NCBI GenBank assembly: GCA_018881555.1
Contig: JACAXG010000052.1
Coordinates: forward strand, 3,906,001 to 3,970,000
Reading direction: 5' to 3'
Length of the DNA stretch: 64,000 bases
DNA from: Amblyornis subalaris
Lineage: Eukaryota > Chordata > Aves > Passeriformes > Ptilonorhynchidae
Position numbers and translations under genes: made by a program. Below are positions 11,901 to 25,100 of the stretch, one piece after another. The notes under the pieces are model-generated. The model was not told the origin of the DNA, ran no database searches, and saw nothing but the letters and a program-made list of their open reading frames with translations. Within the stretch, counting starts at the first letter, position 1. Every line of letters begins with the position of its first letter.

Positions 11901-14900
11901 TTTATTAATTCTCATCTGTTTTGGGAAAACAGTTCACCCTGTGTTTTCATCAGCAGTTGTGCTGTTACAAGTGAACGGGCAATGGGGACAGAAATGAATG
12001 GTGGTGATGGAGGGGTGGGGGAAACTGTGCCTTCAGTTTTATGTATTGTCGTCCTGTGTGCCATGAAATGTTCCTGCATCCTAACAGCAGTGCCCTTAGC
12101 TTAGCCTGGAAAATGAACTGTGGATTACACAGCGGTTTTAACACTATATTTAAAAGGATGAAACAGGAGGGAAGTGAGCTGTAATGAAGGGAGAAGTAAA
12201 ATCCTTGAAAGAAAAATGTATGACTGCAGTGGAAGCCACTTCCCTCTCTCTTGGAAATCTGCTTTACTAAATCTTGGCAGGCTGGCCTGCTATGTATTGC
12301 AAAACAAATGGGGTGGGTGTCTAAGGTAGAGCATTGATTTCAGCCTTTGGATGCTCCCTCTGGCCATGTTCTAGTGGCAGTGAAAGGTGAGACACGGGTG
12401 TGCACCATCCTCCATGCCCTGCATATTTTGGCTTGTTCAGGGAGAGGCATTCTCTACTCTCTGGGAGGTGCTGCACAGTGGAAGAACCCTGGAAGGTTCT
12501 AGGTCGAGCCTATGTCTCTGGGGTGAAAGCCCTAAATGATCCTCTTTTTTTGAGTGCACTTATATCACTCATGCCTCGCTTTCTTTGGGAGTATTTTTTT
12601 CCTTATTAATGGCCTAACATTACTGTAGAAAGCATCCCCTATGGCTTCGCAGGATCAGACAGTGTCACTTAGACCTCTGGGTTCTGATATAGTATTAAAT
12701 TACTGACTACAGTTTTACTGTGAGGACCTAGTTCACAATACTCCTGCCCAGTGTTAATGATGATGGAAATATTCTACTCTCTGTGAGTGAACTGTGTAGC
12801 ATTTTTCGCAAGCTGTGTTAACAAAATTATATTAGTTTGCACTTCTTTAGGAATACTCTATTCTTCTATCTGTTTTAAACACCATCTGATTTCTTCAGCA
12901 GATGTGATGGAAACACGTCGGAAGCTACAAAATCCTTGTCTACCCAGAAACAGTGGGAAACTCAAAATTTCCCTGAGTAGGCATGGTTTTAGCAAAACTT
13001 CGCTCTGTTCAGAATGGCCTGACTTCACTGTAAAGTAGGTTCCACTGTGCTAATCCTCTTGGAATGCAGCAATTATCACCTACCGTATAGGTGTTAAGTG
13101 CTGAATTTCAAAGGGATTATCACTTTCCTCCTTCAGTGGCTAAACTAGAAGAGAAAAGTTGTTAGTGCTTCTAAAGGGGAGGGAAGAGGGGAAGAAAAGA
13201 AATCTCTCTTGTTTTCTTTCTGTGTTTGCCTTCAGTCTGGCTAAAGCAGAGCAAGCTGGGTTTTGCTACAGCTAGTTACTTTGAGTCTGATCTTCAAGAA
13301 TTTTAAACGCATTTGTTTCCACCTCCTCGCCCCACCACCCGAAGTACACTTTTTTTGTGGAAAGAGGTAATTACAACAGCCATTCAGAACAAAAACCTAA
13401 AGTTATGTAGGTGGACAAAATTATATAGGAAAACCAAAGTTCTCTATATCCTTACACTATGTTTTCATCGTCTGGAAACTTTTGTCGAGTTAACTTCAGA
13501 TCTTCAACGGTCTGTAGAAGTTGCTATCTTTTCAGTCTGAGAACATACTTGATGGCTGTATTGATGTTGCAGACAGAGCACTGGAAATTATCTGAAGACT
13601 ATTTTTGTGCATATGCTCTTTCCACGTACCTTTTGTCTAACTGACGTGCCAGTATTTTGTTCATCCACTAGCTCTATCCACAATACAGATAGTACTAATT
13701 TCAGATGGTTGTTGGATAAAGTGGGATTAGTGTCCTTGAACCCCCTTCCCCTTTTTAATATCCTTAAGAGTATGCTTAAGAATCTTTCATACACGGCTGC
13801 TTCTGTAAGTGCTGGCTCCTGCAATCGTCACCTTCAGTGAAGTATTGTCTGGGTGTGTAATGGGCAACGAAAGCAGGGCAGAACCCCCATCCCCTAACGG
13901 TGCATCCTGGAGACCATGCAGCAACCGTAGGCAATGTGAATTAAATCGAGAATGGTAGTTAGGGGAAGGGCATTCACATCTGGGGAAGGATTTAAGATGT
14001 TGTAAGAAACAGAAGTGGTTAATAATGCGCAAGAGAGGGCTCCCTCATGGAGAAGTCTTATTCCTGAGGCTGCAAAATGACCAAAAGAGGCTTTTAGAGA
14101 AGAATGCAGGATTTGGAATTGTATTGATGATGTGAATACAAGGTTTCATGTAGGGAGGGATGTAGAATACTGAGTTGAAAGATTGGCTTCTAGCCTGCTG
14201 TTTTTATTTTCACTATCACTTCATTGGGATGAGGAATGATAACTTCTGTCAGAAACATTTGGTCTAGAGCTGGATTTCTCAGAGTTAAGAATTTTAGAGT
14301 TATAGTGCTGGAAATTGAGTTAAAAAACATAGCAGTTTCTTCACAGTCAAATCACAGAAATTCATGAATTTCAGGATTAAGCTGTATCACAGTGTTTAAA
14401 TAGCATTTTCCAGGAATTGCTGCAGAACATTTCAATAAATGATGAAAATTTTCTTCTATTAAATATTTTAGATATTATACATAATGCTCTAACTACTAGT
14501 GTATAGAACATCTAATATGTCTTGTAGCTGGTAGAATTAGTTCCTATTATAAGAATTTGTAAGATACATGCAATCCACTTTTTTTTTTTGAAAGAAGACA
14601 AGAAATTGTGGTTCAGTTCTACATCTTACAATATTTTCCTGGGAATAAAAATCTCCTCCTTAAATGTGAAACAATTTGGCAGAAGAACATATTCTGCTAA
14701 ACTTAGGAAGTTGTAAAAATGAGTATTCTTAATTTTTAATGAATTTCTGAAATATTAATTCATTTAGTCCATTTTTGATGGCAGTAATGGTTTGTAGACT
14801 TTATGGGGTATTTTGACCTGTAAGGGGCTTAACTGCTTAACTTTCTGTATCAAGATGGTAATATTATATACCACCAAATGTCCACAGTGGAGAGAAGGTA

Positions 14901-15009
14901 CTTTATATTGTTGGGAGTGATGTTCATTAAGGTCTGTTGTGCATGCAAAGAAGGCAGTATTTATGTTGATGGAGTTTCAACACGGGCTGAATGCCAAGAG
15001 TCACCATAA
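8961..15009. other. Long noncoding stretch, no gene seen
   Basis: No supported exon was found. The part from about 9530 to 10310 is richer in GC and CpG than its surroundings but gives only overlapping short frames on the minus strand. Also seen are a 17-bp tandem duplication at 11123-11156, a C run near 11868-11881 and a TATA-like AT-rich area around 14440-14600. None points to a gene. Confidence 0.5.
11123..11156. repeat. 17-bp tandem duplication
   Basis: Two adjacent 17-base copies, TTTTAAGAGTTGTCTGG and TTTTAAAAGTTGTCTGG, differ at one position. This looks like a recent slippage duplication. Confidence 0.8.
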
Positions 15010-15410
15010 GACACAGCTCTTTGTTTCAGGAAGTTGGGAGTACCTTACCATTGTAGGGTGTCCCATTATTTGGCTTGTCAATTCTGGAATTTTCCCTACT
15101 CTGATTTCTTCATAACTTGTATGCATTTTATATGGAATTTCATGCTATAGAAATAACTTTACAACTTCTGGATGCAAAAAACAGGGCATTTTAAAGTAAC
15201 ACGTTTCTGCCATTTGTTTTGCTGCCTCTTTAGTGTAATGATCCCAATACCAAAGAACTACAGCTCCTCCCTTGTCGGCAGGATTTATGATAATGTCTTG
15301 CTGTTTTTGTAAATTATGTAACACACACTGTTCCTCCTTTGTTATATAGTAAAATTTAGGGGGTTGTTTTAATTGTTTGACTGATTTTTTTTTTTCCTCT
15401 GGCATTTGTC
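15010..15410 (-). mobile_element. Penelope-like retroelement remnant (RT region)
   Basis: Read on the minus strand, the open frame 15405-15145 contains 'YYITKEEQCVLHNLQKQQ', then 'DIIINPADKGGAVV' with the PADKGGAVV block at 15282-15256, followed by 'YTKEAAKQM'. This order (a T/S-K-E-E stretch, a Leu-rich helix, an I-x-PADKGGAVV block, then Y-x-x-EA-x-Q) is characteristic of the N-terminal part of the reverse transcriptase in Penelope-like elements. The frame is broken by one stop (15142-15144) and then continues to about 15016-15045, where 'YSQLPETKS' resembles the 'FYxLPKIHKS' motif that follows in the family. The catalytic YxDD region and any GIY-YIG endonuclease domain are not visible, so this is a short dead relic. 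Sequence up to about 15620 on the same strand may be the upstream part but is too degraded to assign. The PADKGG block is a strong signal; the rest is inference. Confidence 0.65.
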
Positions 15411-18400
15411 TTTACCGAAATGCCTAAGATTTACTGGGACGAACAATCGAGAAGAATGTCTTTTGTCTGAATTTCTGAAGATGTCAGGAGGTTTAGGAAT
15501 GTTTGTGATAAGTCTTTTGTTTTGTGAAGTCTAGAATTGGGTATGCAATCCTGTGTGAAAGGTGTTGAGTGTTGCTCTTTTAGAAACATCAGCACATTTT
15601 TTAACAGGAACAATGCCACTTTTTCACATGGTACCGAATATTCAGCAGCTTTTAGTGGTTCATATTTATTGCTGCAATGCTAATAATGTTTTAAATGCTG
15701 CTACATGGGATACCTAGAATATAGATTGCTTTGGTCTTTATGGTGCAGTTAAGGTGGAGGCAATAGCAAGATGCCCATGGACTTAAGAGAGCAGGTAGTA
15801 CCCTCCTGTCTGAAACAATTAGCTTACTTAGAAGATGTCAGTACCCATTTACTAAAGCACTTACATTACCTGCCACAAATGATGATCCGGAATGTAAAAG
15901 AGTTAACAGGTGGAATCTCTACCTTCCTGCATTTTCAATGAAAGTGCATTTTTCATAACTTCTCGGGGTAGAGAGGAGAGACTCAACGAAAAATGGCTCA
16001 ACCACTCTGTTTCCATTTTGTAAGGGACTTGAAAAATAGTCAAAGTTGACATAATTTTAGAATATTTTATAGATCTTTTTCATACTTAATTTTATTTACT
16101 TACTTAGGTATACCAAATATGCCTCTTGTTGAAAGGCTGATTCTGGGATAGTATTTTTGAAAAACATGCCTGTAATTCTCCAGCTGCTATGTACAGACCA
16201 AATAGGGATTTAATGGCTGAGACTGAGCAGCCCAGGTCTGCATTTTCTAGCTTTCTTTTTCTGTCAGGTCAATATTAAAACGCTACCCAAGCAACTGCTC
16301 CTCAGAAGCTTTCAAAGCAAAGCTGAATTTATGTTAATTTCAACATATCCTGTATTTAAAATTATCAAGGCCCCATCAGGATTATTGGTCATTAAATTAT
16401 GAATTACTTTAATGAAAAGTCCGAATATATAGTTGCCATATTTTACATTTGTAGAAACAATGCATATTTTTTACTGCTATGACTCCTTTCCCCCCATGAA
16501 GTTGTGTTTCTCATTGAATGCTTTAAACTTCTTTACTGATTTAGCATTTTCTGTGACTGCAAGCAAGACCTTGGGTGAAAACATGGAGATCTGGCCTTTG
16601 ACTTCCAAGCTGAACTACATAAGAACATACTTGTTGAGCTGCTATAATGTATATTTAATTATAAAAGTTATTTAGTTGTTTGGGGTTTTTTGTTTAATTA
16701 TACTGCTAAGAAACCCTTTAGACTCTTTTTATATGTGTAGATACAGAGGAAGAGAGAGATTTAGGTCACTAAAGTTACCATTACTGTCTTTCACCATTGC
16801 TGTTACTATTGTGATTAGTATTTTGTTATCACGATCCTGAGATGATGTTTTGAAAGAAGGTTCATGTTTTGAAAGAATGACTTCTTTAAGGTATTGAGTG
16901 ACTAAATAGTGAAGAGTACATTTTCTTTCCTCTGTTTCTCCCCAAGATGTTCTGCTTATCCAGTTTTTTTAGAACATATTGGGCTTTGAAATAATTCAGA
17001 GGATCATGAAGGCAGGCATATTCCTAAGATTTGTGGTATCTATATAAATGGATCTAAAACATGATAAAAGTAATTTTGCACTTGTTTCTGGTGCAACTAG
17101 TGAACTCAGATGTATGGAGAGACTTGAAATGGATGAACAGTGGGGGCATGGATGATAGAGCTAAAAATTATGTAGGTGGAGTATTTGGATTAAGCATTTC
17201 ACACCTCATGTTCCTGTCATATTAGATGCATGGACTATCAACATGGGGAGTTTCTAATGTTCAAGTGTGTTTTAGTGCATGTGAATATAGACATTTCCTT
17301 ATTGACCATTCTTTAGTGAACTAATACTCTCAAAGTCCTAGAAGGTCAAAATTGTGGTTGTTTTTCTTATTTGAGATAGGAGTCTGGGTGTCAGAACAGA
17401 AAGCTGTAACAATTGTAGTTATCTTGCATTCCAATTTAAATAATGTTTTGTCTGTATTTGTAGCCATTGTTGAAAATACATGTTGTAAGAAAGATAAATA
17501 TTAAACCTCCACTACTGTTTAGTGAATAATTCTGCAGCTTCGTGATTGCTCTTAAAAATCTAGATAATATTTTGATAGTTGTTTTTAACAGAAATCTTTT
17601 CTTTGCCACTGCAGATCTGTGCCAACAGACCTGCTCATGAAACAACTCACAATCAAATGCTTCTCTTTATTTTGAACATAATTATGTTGTATTTTAGTTA
17701 CTGTTCTGGAAATGTCTCATATTTGCGAATCGATTTCCAGAAGAATAGATTCATTTCTAAATGAGCTTGTATTCCGGGCTTTTACTAGTTTCAAAGAGCT
17801 TTATTATGGTTGTATCTCTGCTAGCTATTTTTTTTTTAAGACTTTGAAATGCTTTTGTCTTAACAAGTGCCATTCTCTGATACCTTATAAGCCATTTGAA
17901 ATGGAGCATGCGGTTTAGATCAGCTACAATGAATTTCCTTGGATAAGAGACTGTTCCTGTGAGTCTTAAAATACTCTTCACTCTGCCTTTTGTGGTTCTA
18001 CTGCAATTTTTTCTCAAGATTATCAGAACAGAAATAATTGCTTCCATCCCTTCTTAAAGATGTTTGAGTTCAAGTATGAAAGCAATTCAAAAGGGAATTT
18101 ACCTATGCACACACTTAATTATTCATATCAAAATATTCCCCTTAAAAATTTGACAAGGAGCTCCAAATATTTTCCCTCATCTTAATTCAGGTAATTGCAA
18201 ATGTAAAATAAAATGTGATAATTATTTTTGCAAGATAAAAAATAATTTTCACTAATAAGTTTCTGAACTATGAAAGACTTTTAATTGGTAATTTGTAAGG
18301 TATCTAATGTACTTTTTTCTACAATTTTGGCCTTAAATATCTTCCTTCTACTTTATGCTTTTTTACCCTCAATGTGGCAGCACACTGAAATCGCTGTAAC

Positions 18401-20229
18401 TCTTTCTTTATCCGGGCTGGTTTAGTTAGGCTAGTTGCTAGGCGGTGTAGGCAAGTCACCTTAATGTAATATTGGAGGTACACAAAGGTGCATATGGTTT
18501 TGTGCTTTTCTTTATGCCCTACCACTTCCTAAATAATTCCGTGAGCTGATTCCATGTTTCAAAGTCCATTAGTTCACTTTTCTGATTTTGTTTCAGTGTG
18601 TTCATCTCATCACAGATAACAACATATCAGCATGACTCTTTTTTACTAACTTTCTGAAGTTAGCTCACGTCTCAGGGAATTTGCTAGTTAGAGATGTTTC
18701 TTTGGAGGTAGTGTTCCTTCAGAAAGTGCTGAAATTAAAGAAGAAATTATAAATAGGGCACTGGATATTCTGCGTTCATGAAGAGGAGTGGGACTCATTT
18801 GTGTATGAACAAGCAGTCAGGAAAGACAGGTTGAGGCACCCTACACCTTTATTGCCAGAAGGAAGCTAAATATATAGAGAGAATAAATGAAAGGCCTATA
18901 TGTATAATACAATTTTAGGATTTCTGGTTTAGGTTCTATAATAATTTGTACTTAAAGAAATATTTCTGAAGTGTAATTGAACTTTTCTCAGATTTAAAGT
19001 AATTTGCATTCTTTACATATCAGTCTAAGTTTGCTTAGTCTCTGCCTTCTGTTATGTTGGATGTTGGTTTTTTTTTTACTTCTACATTTGCTTGCTACAT
19101 GCTTATCAGCTGCTTACATTATTGAAATTTTGTTTCCTGGGTAGGTACTTTCAGATCTCCACTTCTTCTCTTTGATAAGTTAAATAGCTTGAGCTCATTA
19201 AATCTTTCAGTCTTTTTTTTTTTTTTTCCCTTTTGCAGTCCTTTTTTTCTTTCAGATGCTCATCATGAGTAACATTTATTTTGCTCTTGTTTATACTTGT
19301 ACAGCCTAGTTTTTTTTGGTAAACGATGGTGCTGTTTAGTAGGATTGCAGAGATGTAACAAAGATTAAAATTTTGGTGGAGCAAAGAGAACTTTGTTAAT
19401 AATACTACTGTTGCAGGAACAGCAGGGTGGGACTCCTCAGAGTGAGCGAAGTTGTGTTAGTTTTGCTGGGTTAACAGCAGTAAAGAGTGGCAAAAACTGA
19501 GCTCTAATGTGAGCAAGCATTTGCCTTTATGCTCCCCGCAAGCAGGTCTGTTCAGTAAGAAGATGACATTTTCCAAGTTATTTCTTGGAGTGAAACTGTT
19601 GTTTAGGGATTGCTATTTGTTAAGGCACAGTACTTTTAAGATGTTGTGCACTATGTGACTTTTCTGCAGAAAAGCAGAGTCCAGTGACATGAGTAATTAT
19701 GAGAATGACACTTTCAGTGAAAATCTCTTTTGGGTATTTTGAGTAGTTCCTATTTCCAGAGTCAAAAAGGAAGTGGTTGGAGATAGGGACATTAAGTACA
19801 GACAATACCAGACTTTCCAGGTCTGATCCTTTAACTATAGTACACTCATGCTGTAACGTACAGTATCTTATGACTTTTCAGGATCAAACAGCATTGAAGG
19901 ACCAGTGTTCAAAAGGGAAAAGGAAAAAAAAAAAAGAGAGAGCTTTTAATCTTTAGTATCTTTAGTTTGCTAGCAAATAGGTCTATTAAGTGTTAAACAG
20001 TGTGAGATAAAATACATGATAAAGGACTCTTGACTGCAGCTAGAGTAACCCAACAATTAAATGAGATTGTTGAATCAAGCCCAAGTAATGGTCCAATAAT
20101 AGAACATTTTCAGAAATTAATGGGAAAAAAGGTAAGAAAGCATCTGACTGATGAATGGCATTCTCAAATGAAAAAACATATATAGTCTGTAAGGAAATTG
20201 CAGGAAAGAGCAGACTTTGGCTAAGCAAT
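15411..20229. other. Noncoding stretch, no gene seen
   Basis: Only short frames occur and no recognisable repeat was found. A 14-base word, ATGTTTTGAAAGAA, is repeated at 16845 and 16864. T- and A-rich runs occur near 19207-19228 and 19921-19934. The first 200 bases may still belong to the Penelope-like relic. Confidence 0.5.
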
Positions 20230-20345
20230 ATCTGGACATAATCCTGTGCCATGTGCTCTAGGACGACCCTGCTTAAGTAGGGAGGTTGAACCAGATGACC
20301 CGTTGTGGTCCCTTCCAACCTGATCCATCCTGTGATTCTGTAATA
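20230..20345 (+). mobile_element. CR1 LINE 3' tail
   Basis: The sequence runs from a 'tgctctaggacgaccctgc' type block through 'ggtcccttccaacc' to a terminal 'cctgtgattctgtaat'. This is the standard 3' untranslated tail of avian CR1, ending in the ATTCTRTG-type octamer repeat. The 5' end of the element is missing, as is usual for CR1 because reverse transcription stops early. Confidence 0.85.
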
Positions 20346-20764
20346 TATTTACACCATTCAGACATGTTTATGATGATAGTTAACTTAAAAGACATTAAGA
20401 TGATTTTTTTTGTTAGTATTTTTTACTTTTATAATGGATTATAGAATTAGAATTTCTTATGACATTTCTGTTTTGTTTATTTAGTTTCTTACTGGTATTT
20501 GTTCTTTTTTTGAGATGTTGGCTTTTATTAAAGACATTGAAAAATCTTATGACATTTTCTGAGGTGTAGGAGCAGGGGAAGGATTATAGCAGTAAAACAT
20601 TAAGATCTGTATCTCTGAATTTTGGTCCATTAATGGTGTCATTGGAGAGGGGCTGTTTATTGATTGGTTTGTAGAGCCTGACCTGACTAATTGCAACCTT
20701 TAACAGTTTTCAAGTGTAGAGCTTGGGGTATGTGTAGGTCCTGCCTGGTTTTGTGTGAGCAGGA
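20346..20764. other. Spacer between two CR1 copies
   Basis: AT-rich DNA lies between the CR1 tail and the larger CR1. The last 100 bases (from about 20665) may be a degraded upstream part of the larger CR1, but no CR1 protein motif can be read there. Confidence 0.4.
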
Positions 20765-22129
20765 AGTCACCTCCTTAATTCCATGGAGATTGGCCAATGT
20801 GGCCCCCATCTGCAAGACGGTCATAAGGAGGATCTCGGGAACTGCGGGTCTGTCAGCTGGACCTTGGTGCTGGGGAAGGTCATGGAACAGATCATCTTGA
20901 GTGCCATCACAGGCATGTCTGGGACAACCAGGGGATCAGGCCCAGCCAGCATGGGTTTAGAAAAGTCACGTCTTGCTTGACGAACCTGATCTTTTCCTAT
21001 GACAAGGTGACCCACCTGGTGGATGAGGGAAAGGCTGTGGAAATTGTCTACCTGGCCAGTGTCTCCCACAGCATTCTCCTGGAAAAGCTGGCAACCCATG
21101 TCATGGACAGGTGCAGTCTTCGTTGGGATAAGAACTGGCTGGATGGCCGGGCCCAGAGAGTGGTGGTGAATGGAGTTATATCAAGTTGGAGGCTAGTCAC
21201 CATTGGTGTCCTCCAGGGCACACTGTTAGGTCCAGTCCTGTTTGATATCTTTATCGATGATTTGGAAGAGGGGATCAAGTGCACCCTCAGTAAAATTGGC
21301 AAATGACACCAACCTGGGCAGGCGTGTTCATCTGCTGGAGGGTAGGAAGGTTCTGCAGAGGGCTCAGGCCAGGCTGGACCGATGGGCCGAGGCTCCACTT
21401 GGGTCACAACAGCCCCAGGCAGCGCTACAGGTTTGGGGCAGAGTGGCTGGAAAGCTGCCCAGGAGAAAAGGACCAGGGAGTGTTGGTCAACAGTAGCTGA
21501 ACATGAGCCAGCGTATGCCCAGGTGGTCAAGAAGGCCAATGGCATCCTGGCCCATATCAGCAATAGTGTGGCCAGCAGGACCAGGGCAGTGATTGTCCCC
21601 CTGTACTGGGCACTGGTGAGGCCTCACTTCAAATCCTGTGTTCAGTTTTGGGCACTTCCACTATAAGAAGGACATTGAGGTGCTGGAGTGTGCCCACAGA
21701 AGGGCAACAGAGCTCGTGGAGGGTCTGGAGAGTAAGTCCTATGGGAGTGGCTGGGGGAGCTGGGGTTCTTTAGCCTGGAGAAAAGGAAGCTCAGGAGATC
21801 TCACTACAGCCTGAAGGGAGGCTGTAGTGAGGTGAGAGTTGATCTCTTCTCCCAGGCAACTAGTGAGAGGACAAGAGGACGTAGCCTCAAGCTGTGCCAG
21901 GGTGGCTTCAGGTTGGACATCAGGATGAATTTCTTCATGAAAAGGGTGGTTAAGCATTGGAATGGGCTGCCCGGGGTGGTGATGGAGTCACCATCCCTGG
22001 AAGTTCTGAAGAAACAACTGGATGTGGCACTTAGTGCTATGGTTTAGTTGATGAGGTGATCTTCAGTCGAAGGTTGGACTTGATGATCTCAGAGGTCTTT
22101 TTCAACCTTAATGATTCTGTGATTCTATC
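20765..22129 (+). mobile_element. CR1 LINE, 5'-truncated, with RT and 3' end
   Basis: About 1.36 kb of a CR1 retrotransposon is present. It starts within the reverse-transcriptase part of ORF2 and ends with the 3' untranslated region and the terminal 'tgattctgtgattctat'. The conceptual fragments follow CR1 order: an LANVAP-type start, '[12 protein letters not shown]', '[13 protein letters not shown]', '[14 protein letters not shown]', '[17 protein letters not shown]', '[18 protein letters not shown]' and the C-terminal '[15 protein letters not shown]'. The copy is old and dead, with several frame changes and internal deletions. It is CpG- and GC-richer than its AT-rich surroundings. The minus-strand 171-codon frame at 21048-21563 is its antisense shadow. 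Confidence 0.95.
20770..22047 (+). pseudogene. CR1 ORF2 reverse-transcriptase pseudogene
   Basis: CR1 ORF2 normally encodes an endonuclease and reverse transcriptase that copies the element at its target site. Only the RT and C-terminal parts remain, split over all three plus frames: about 20770-20830, 20783-20980, 20977-21306, 21242-21496, 21382-21666 and 21832-22047. Three defects are decisive. At about 21054-21060 'VYLASVSHS' replaces the expected stretch that carries the first catalytic aspartate, so roughly 15-18 bases are deleted. At about 21293-21312 the A-D-D catalytic box reads A-N-D and a frameshift places a stop at 21304-21306. Near 21391 about 40 bases are missing between 'WAEA' and 'LHLGH'. 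The copy cannot make an active enzyme. The C-terminal stop at 22048 is where the family normally ends. Confidence 0.9.
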
Positions 22130-25100
22130 TTGTTTGTAGAATATAAAGCTGGACTGTTTACTTATTCTGGAATAAATAAACTCATTTTGCATAGTATTTC
22201 CTCATCAGTATCTTGAGTTGCACCACCATATTGCTTTCTGATAGCGTATCTGGTGATGAACAGCAGCAAACCTTGCAGGAAGCTGGTGCTCTTGGCCCAG
22301 GAAACTGTTTCGGTTTATGTAGTACAGGTCTTATCCCCAACAAAACATAATTGTTACCAATTCACTTACTGCATTTCCTACCTGAGTTAATATTTACTAG
22401 GGGCAGTTGTGCACTTGGGAAGAATGCCCTGTTGAGGTTCTCAGTGGGGTTTACAGAAGAGCTGTAGTTCAGGTTCAGACTTGAAATGGGCACATTTATT
22501 TGAATGAAAGCAGTCTGAATAGGGTCATAGAAAAGGAGTTACAGATTATGCTGTACTCTTTTTTTCTACAAGTGAAAGCTTTATGTTGAAGGCATGATTC
22601 TTGAAATCCAGCTCTTTGGGCTAGCTTTACAGTCTATCTGACATGCAATTTCAAAAAAAATAGGAAAAGTTAGGGAAAAAATTGTTTTTTCAGGGATTTT
22701 TTTGGTTTTTTTAACTCTGAAGTCAGGGTCCTGTAATTTCTTGAAGAGCCAGTCCTCCAGAGATAATGGGAGAAGTGAGTCACATGTAGGACAAGTCTNC
22801 TTTCGTAGTCCAGAAAGACACATAAATTTGTGGTCCTTTTGAAACTTAGGCTTTTGTATTTCATGCTTAGACCATCACTAGAAGAATGTGCATTTGGGAA
22901 GCAATAATTAGTGATAGCACCCATGAAAAAATTAGCCGCTATTAGGGTATGTTTTCACAGCACAAGGTAAGTGTGACTACAGCAGGAGCCAGTAACTTTG
23001 CCAGCTTTTGTAACAGGAGCAGTACAGGTCTGGCAGTGTGGTCTAGCAGCTTGAGTATTGTCCCTTTAAAAGCCTGTACCCAGCATTACAGTTGCCAATT
23101 CCTGATGAAGGCAGTGCAGCAGTGTCTTCACTAATATTCTCACCTATGTGAGCTAAATTAAAAGTGAGATGAATGCTCTGATATAACCACATTTTCATTT
23201 TATGTAGATCAAGACAGGCTGCAACACATTTCTGCTAGACAAGGTTAAGAACTCTCCACTGTCCCTGAACAACAGTGTTCTAATTAAACAGGAATATGGT
23301 AAGCAGGTTGTTTCCCTGCTCAGACCAGCTGAAAATTAAACTTTTTTTTTTTTCCCCTCTTTGGAAGGACTAGTTTTCAGTTTTTGGCTTTTTTTTATGG
23401 GAAAGGAAACCGGAGCAAAGTTAGTAGAACACCAATCCTGAACATCATCTCTTAGGTCTAATGAATGTTTAACAACTTTTTGCTGTTCAGATTCAGAAAT
23501 CAGGGTAAGGTAACTGGTAATGAACATTCAAACAACATGGGCAAATATTAGTTGTTGAAAATCAGCTAGACTAGGCTTATGAGATTCCATTTCTGAGGAA
23601 ACTAACTTTGTTTTAAGGATGGAAAGGTAGGCTAGACAATGGGCATTTATTCACCAGAGCTGGGATTTTGTAGTATTTAGGGTAAAAAAAGATGGGTTGT
23701 GATTTAAAAAAGAAAAATCAGCAGCAATGCTGACCAGTTATTTTCCATTTGATTCACGGCAAGTTTCAACCTAATGCTAACCAATGCTAATGCTATTGAG
23801 TGCAGCAGGATCATGTGATGAAGGAAACTGCCTCAAGACATGTGAAATGTATTAAAGGTCCTTCTACAGTGTCAAAGGAGGAATCAAGATTTCAGAACGC
23901 AAATTATGAAGCACATCAGAAGTTGGTGTCTCCAGGCGTACTTCAATTTTGTAACTCCTGTTTAACAGAGTCTTTGATTTTTACACCTATCTTTGCATTT
24001 CCCTTATAGGGAATCAAGTCAGAAGAAGACACCAATCATGACCAATATTTCTTAGAATATTTTTTTACTCCTTTAGCTTTTATTAGCTGTAGAATGAAGC
24101 TGTTAGTAGAAGATAATTGTTCATACAATGCATTCCCTTATTATAACCACTGTTACCTGGTTGGAACAATAGCTGGGAAGCCAACCCAAACTGTGCACTC
24201 ATAAGTGGAAGATGGTACTGCCGCTTCAGTGATTTTCATGCTCAGAAAATCTCTGAGTTGTGTGTTTCATCAAGTCTGTGAATCCTGTGGTTTCTGTCTG
24301 TGCATAGGGGCCACCAGCCTCCTGGACATGAGGGAGCCGGTTGTTGATGCCTGATGTCCTAGGCAGAAGTAGGACACTCTTTAGTGTCCAAAGTTTGCCA
24401 GCTCTTTTTTGGGTTCAACAGAATGATCAGTTTCTGGAGCTTGGGAAACTTCAGCACTGTACTCTCTTAGCATGTAATTTTCCTATCTTTGGCCTGTTAG
24501 TTTCTGGTAATTGTTTCTCCATCCAAAAGTATGGATTTTTTTAAATTGTATTTATTTATTAGGAAAAAATGGGCCATTGTTGGTCTATTTTCATATTTTC
24601 ATTTCTTTGTTGAGTCAGTTGTGTTCTCCACAGTTTTTTCAAGTGTAATTTTTAGATGTGAAGTAAGATAGTGGCTCCATGTTACTGCTCATCTGGCAGC
24701 TCTTTGAGTGGTTCCCTTCCCAATCCCTGCCAATGATTCTGTCCTGTGAATTGCATTGATTAAATTCTTTCTTTAGCTGTCTAAACTGCTGCAGTGAAAT
24801 AATTGTATTTGAAAAAAAACCCCACGACAACAACAAACCAAAATCCAAACCTAACCAACCCAACACTTTTCAAACTTTTACAGATTTTTTTCCCCTTTCA
24901 TTTCATGCATTTGACTTTGGAACACAGCCAGCCAAACAGTTGACCTAACATGATTTATAGCAAGGGACAAAAACCTTTAGATGAGTGAGAACTTGAGGTA
25001 AAGGGAAGGAAGGATGGGGAAATATATGGAAAACTTCTTATAGTTGATCTGCTACTGACAGAATAATGACATATAACAACAACTTAAATGTCTAAAATAT

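Noticed and set aside
18435..18470. 'ggcaagtcacctta' as a MIR core fragment
   Set aside because: Only about 14 bases agree and the flanking MIR sequence is absent.
21048..21563. 171-codon open frame on the minus strand, the longest in the window
   Set aside because: It is exactly antisense to the CR1 reverse-transcriptase remnant and has no domain of its own.
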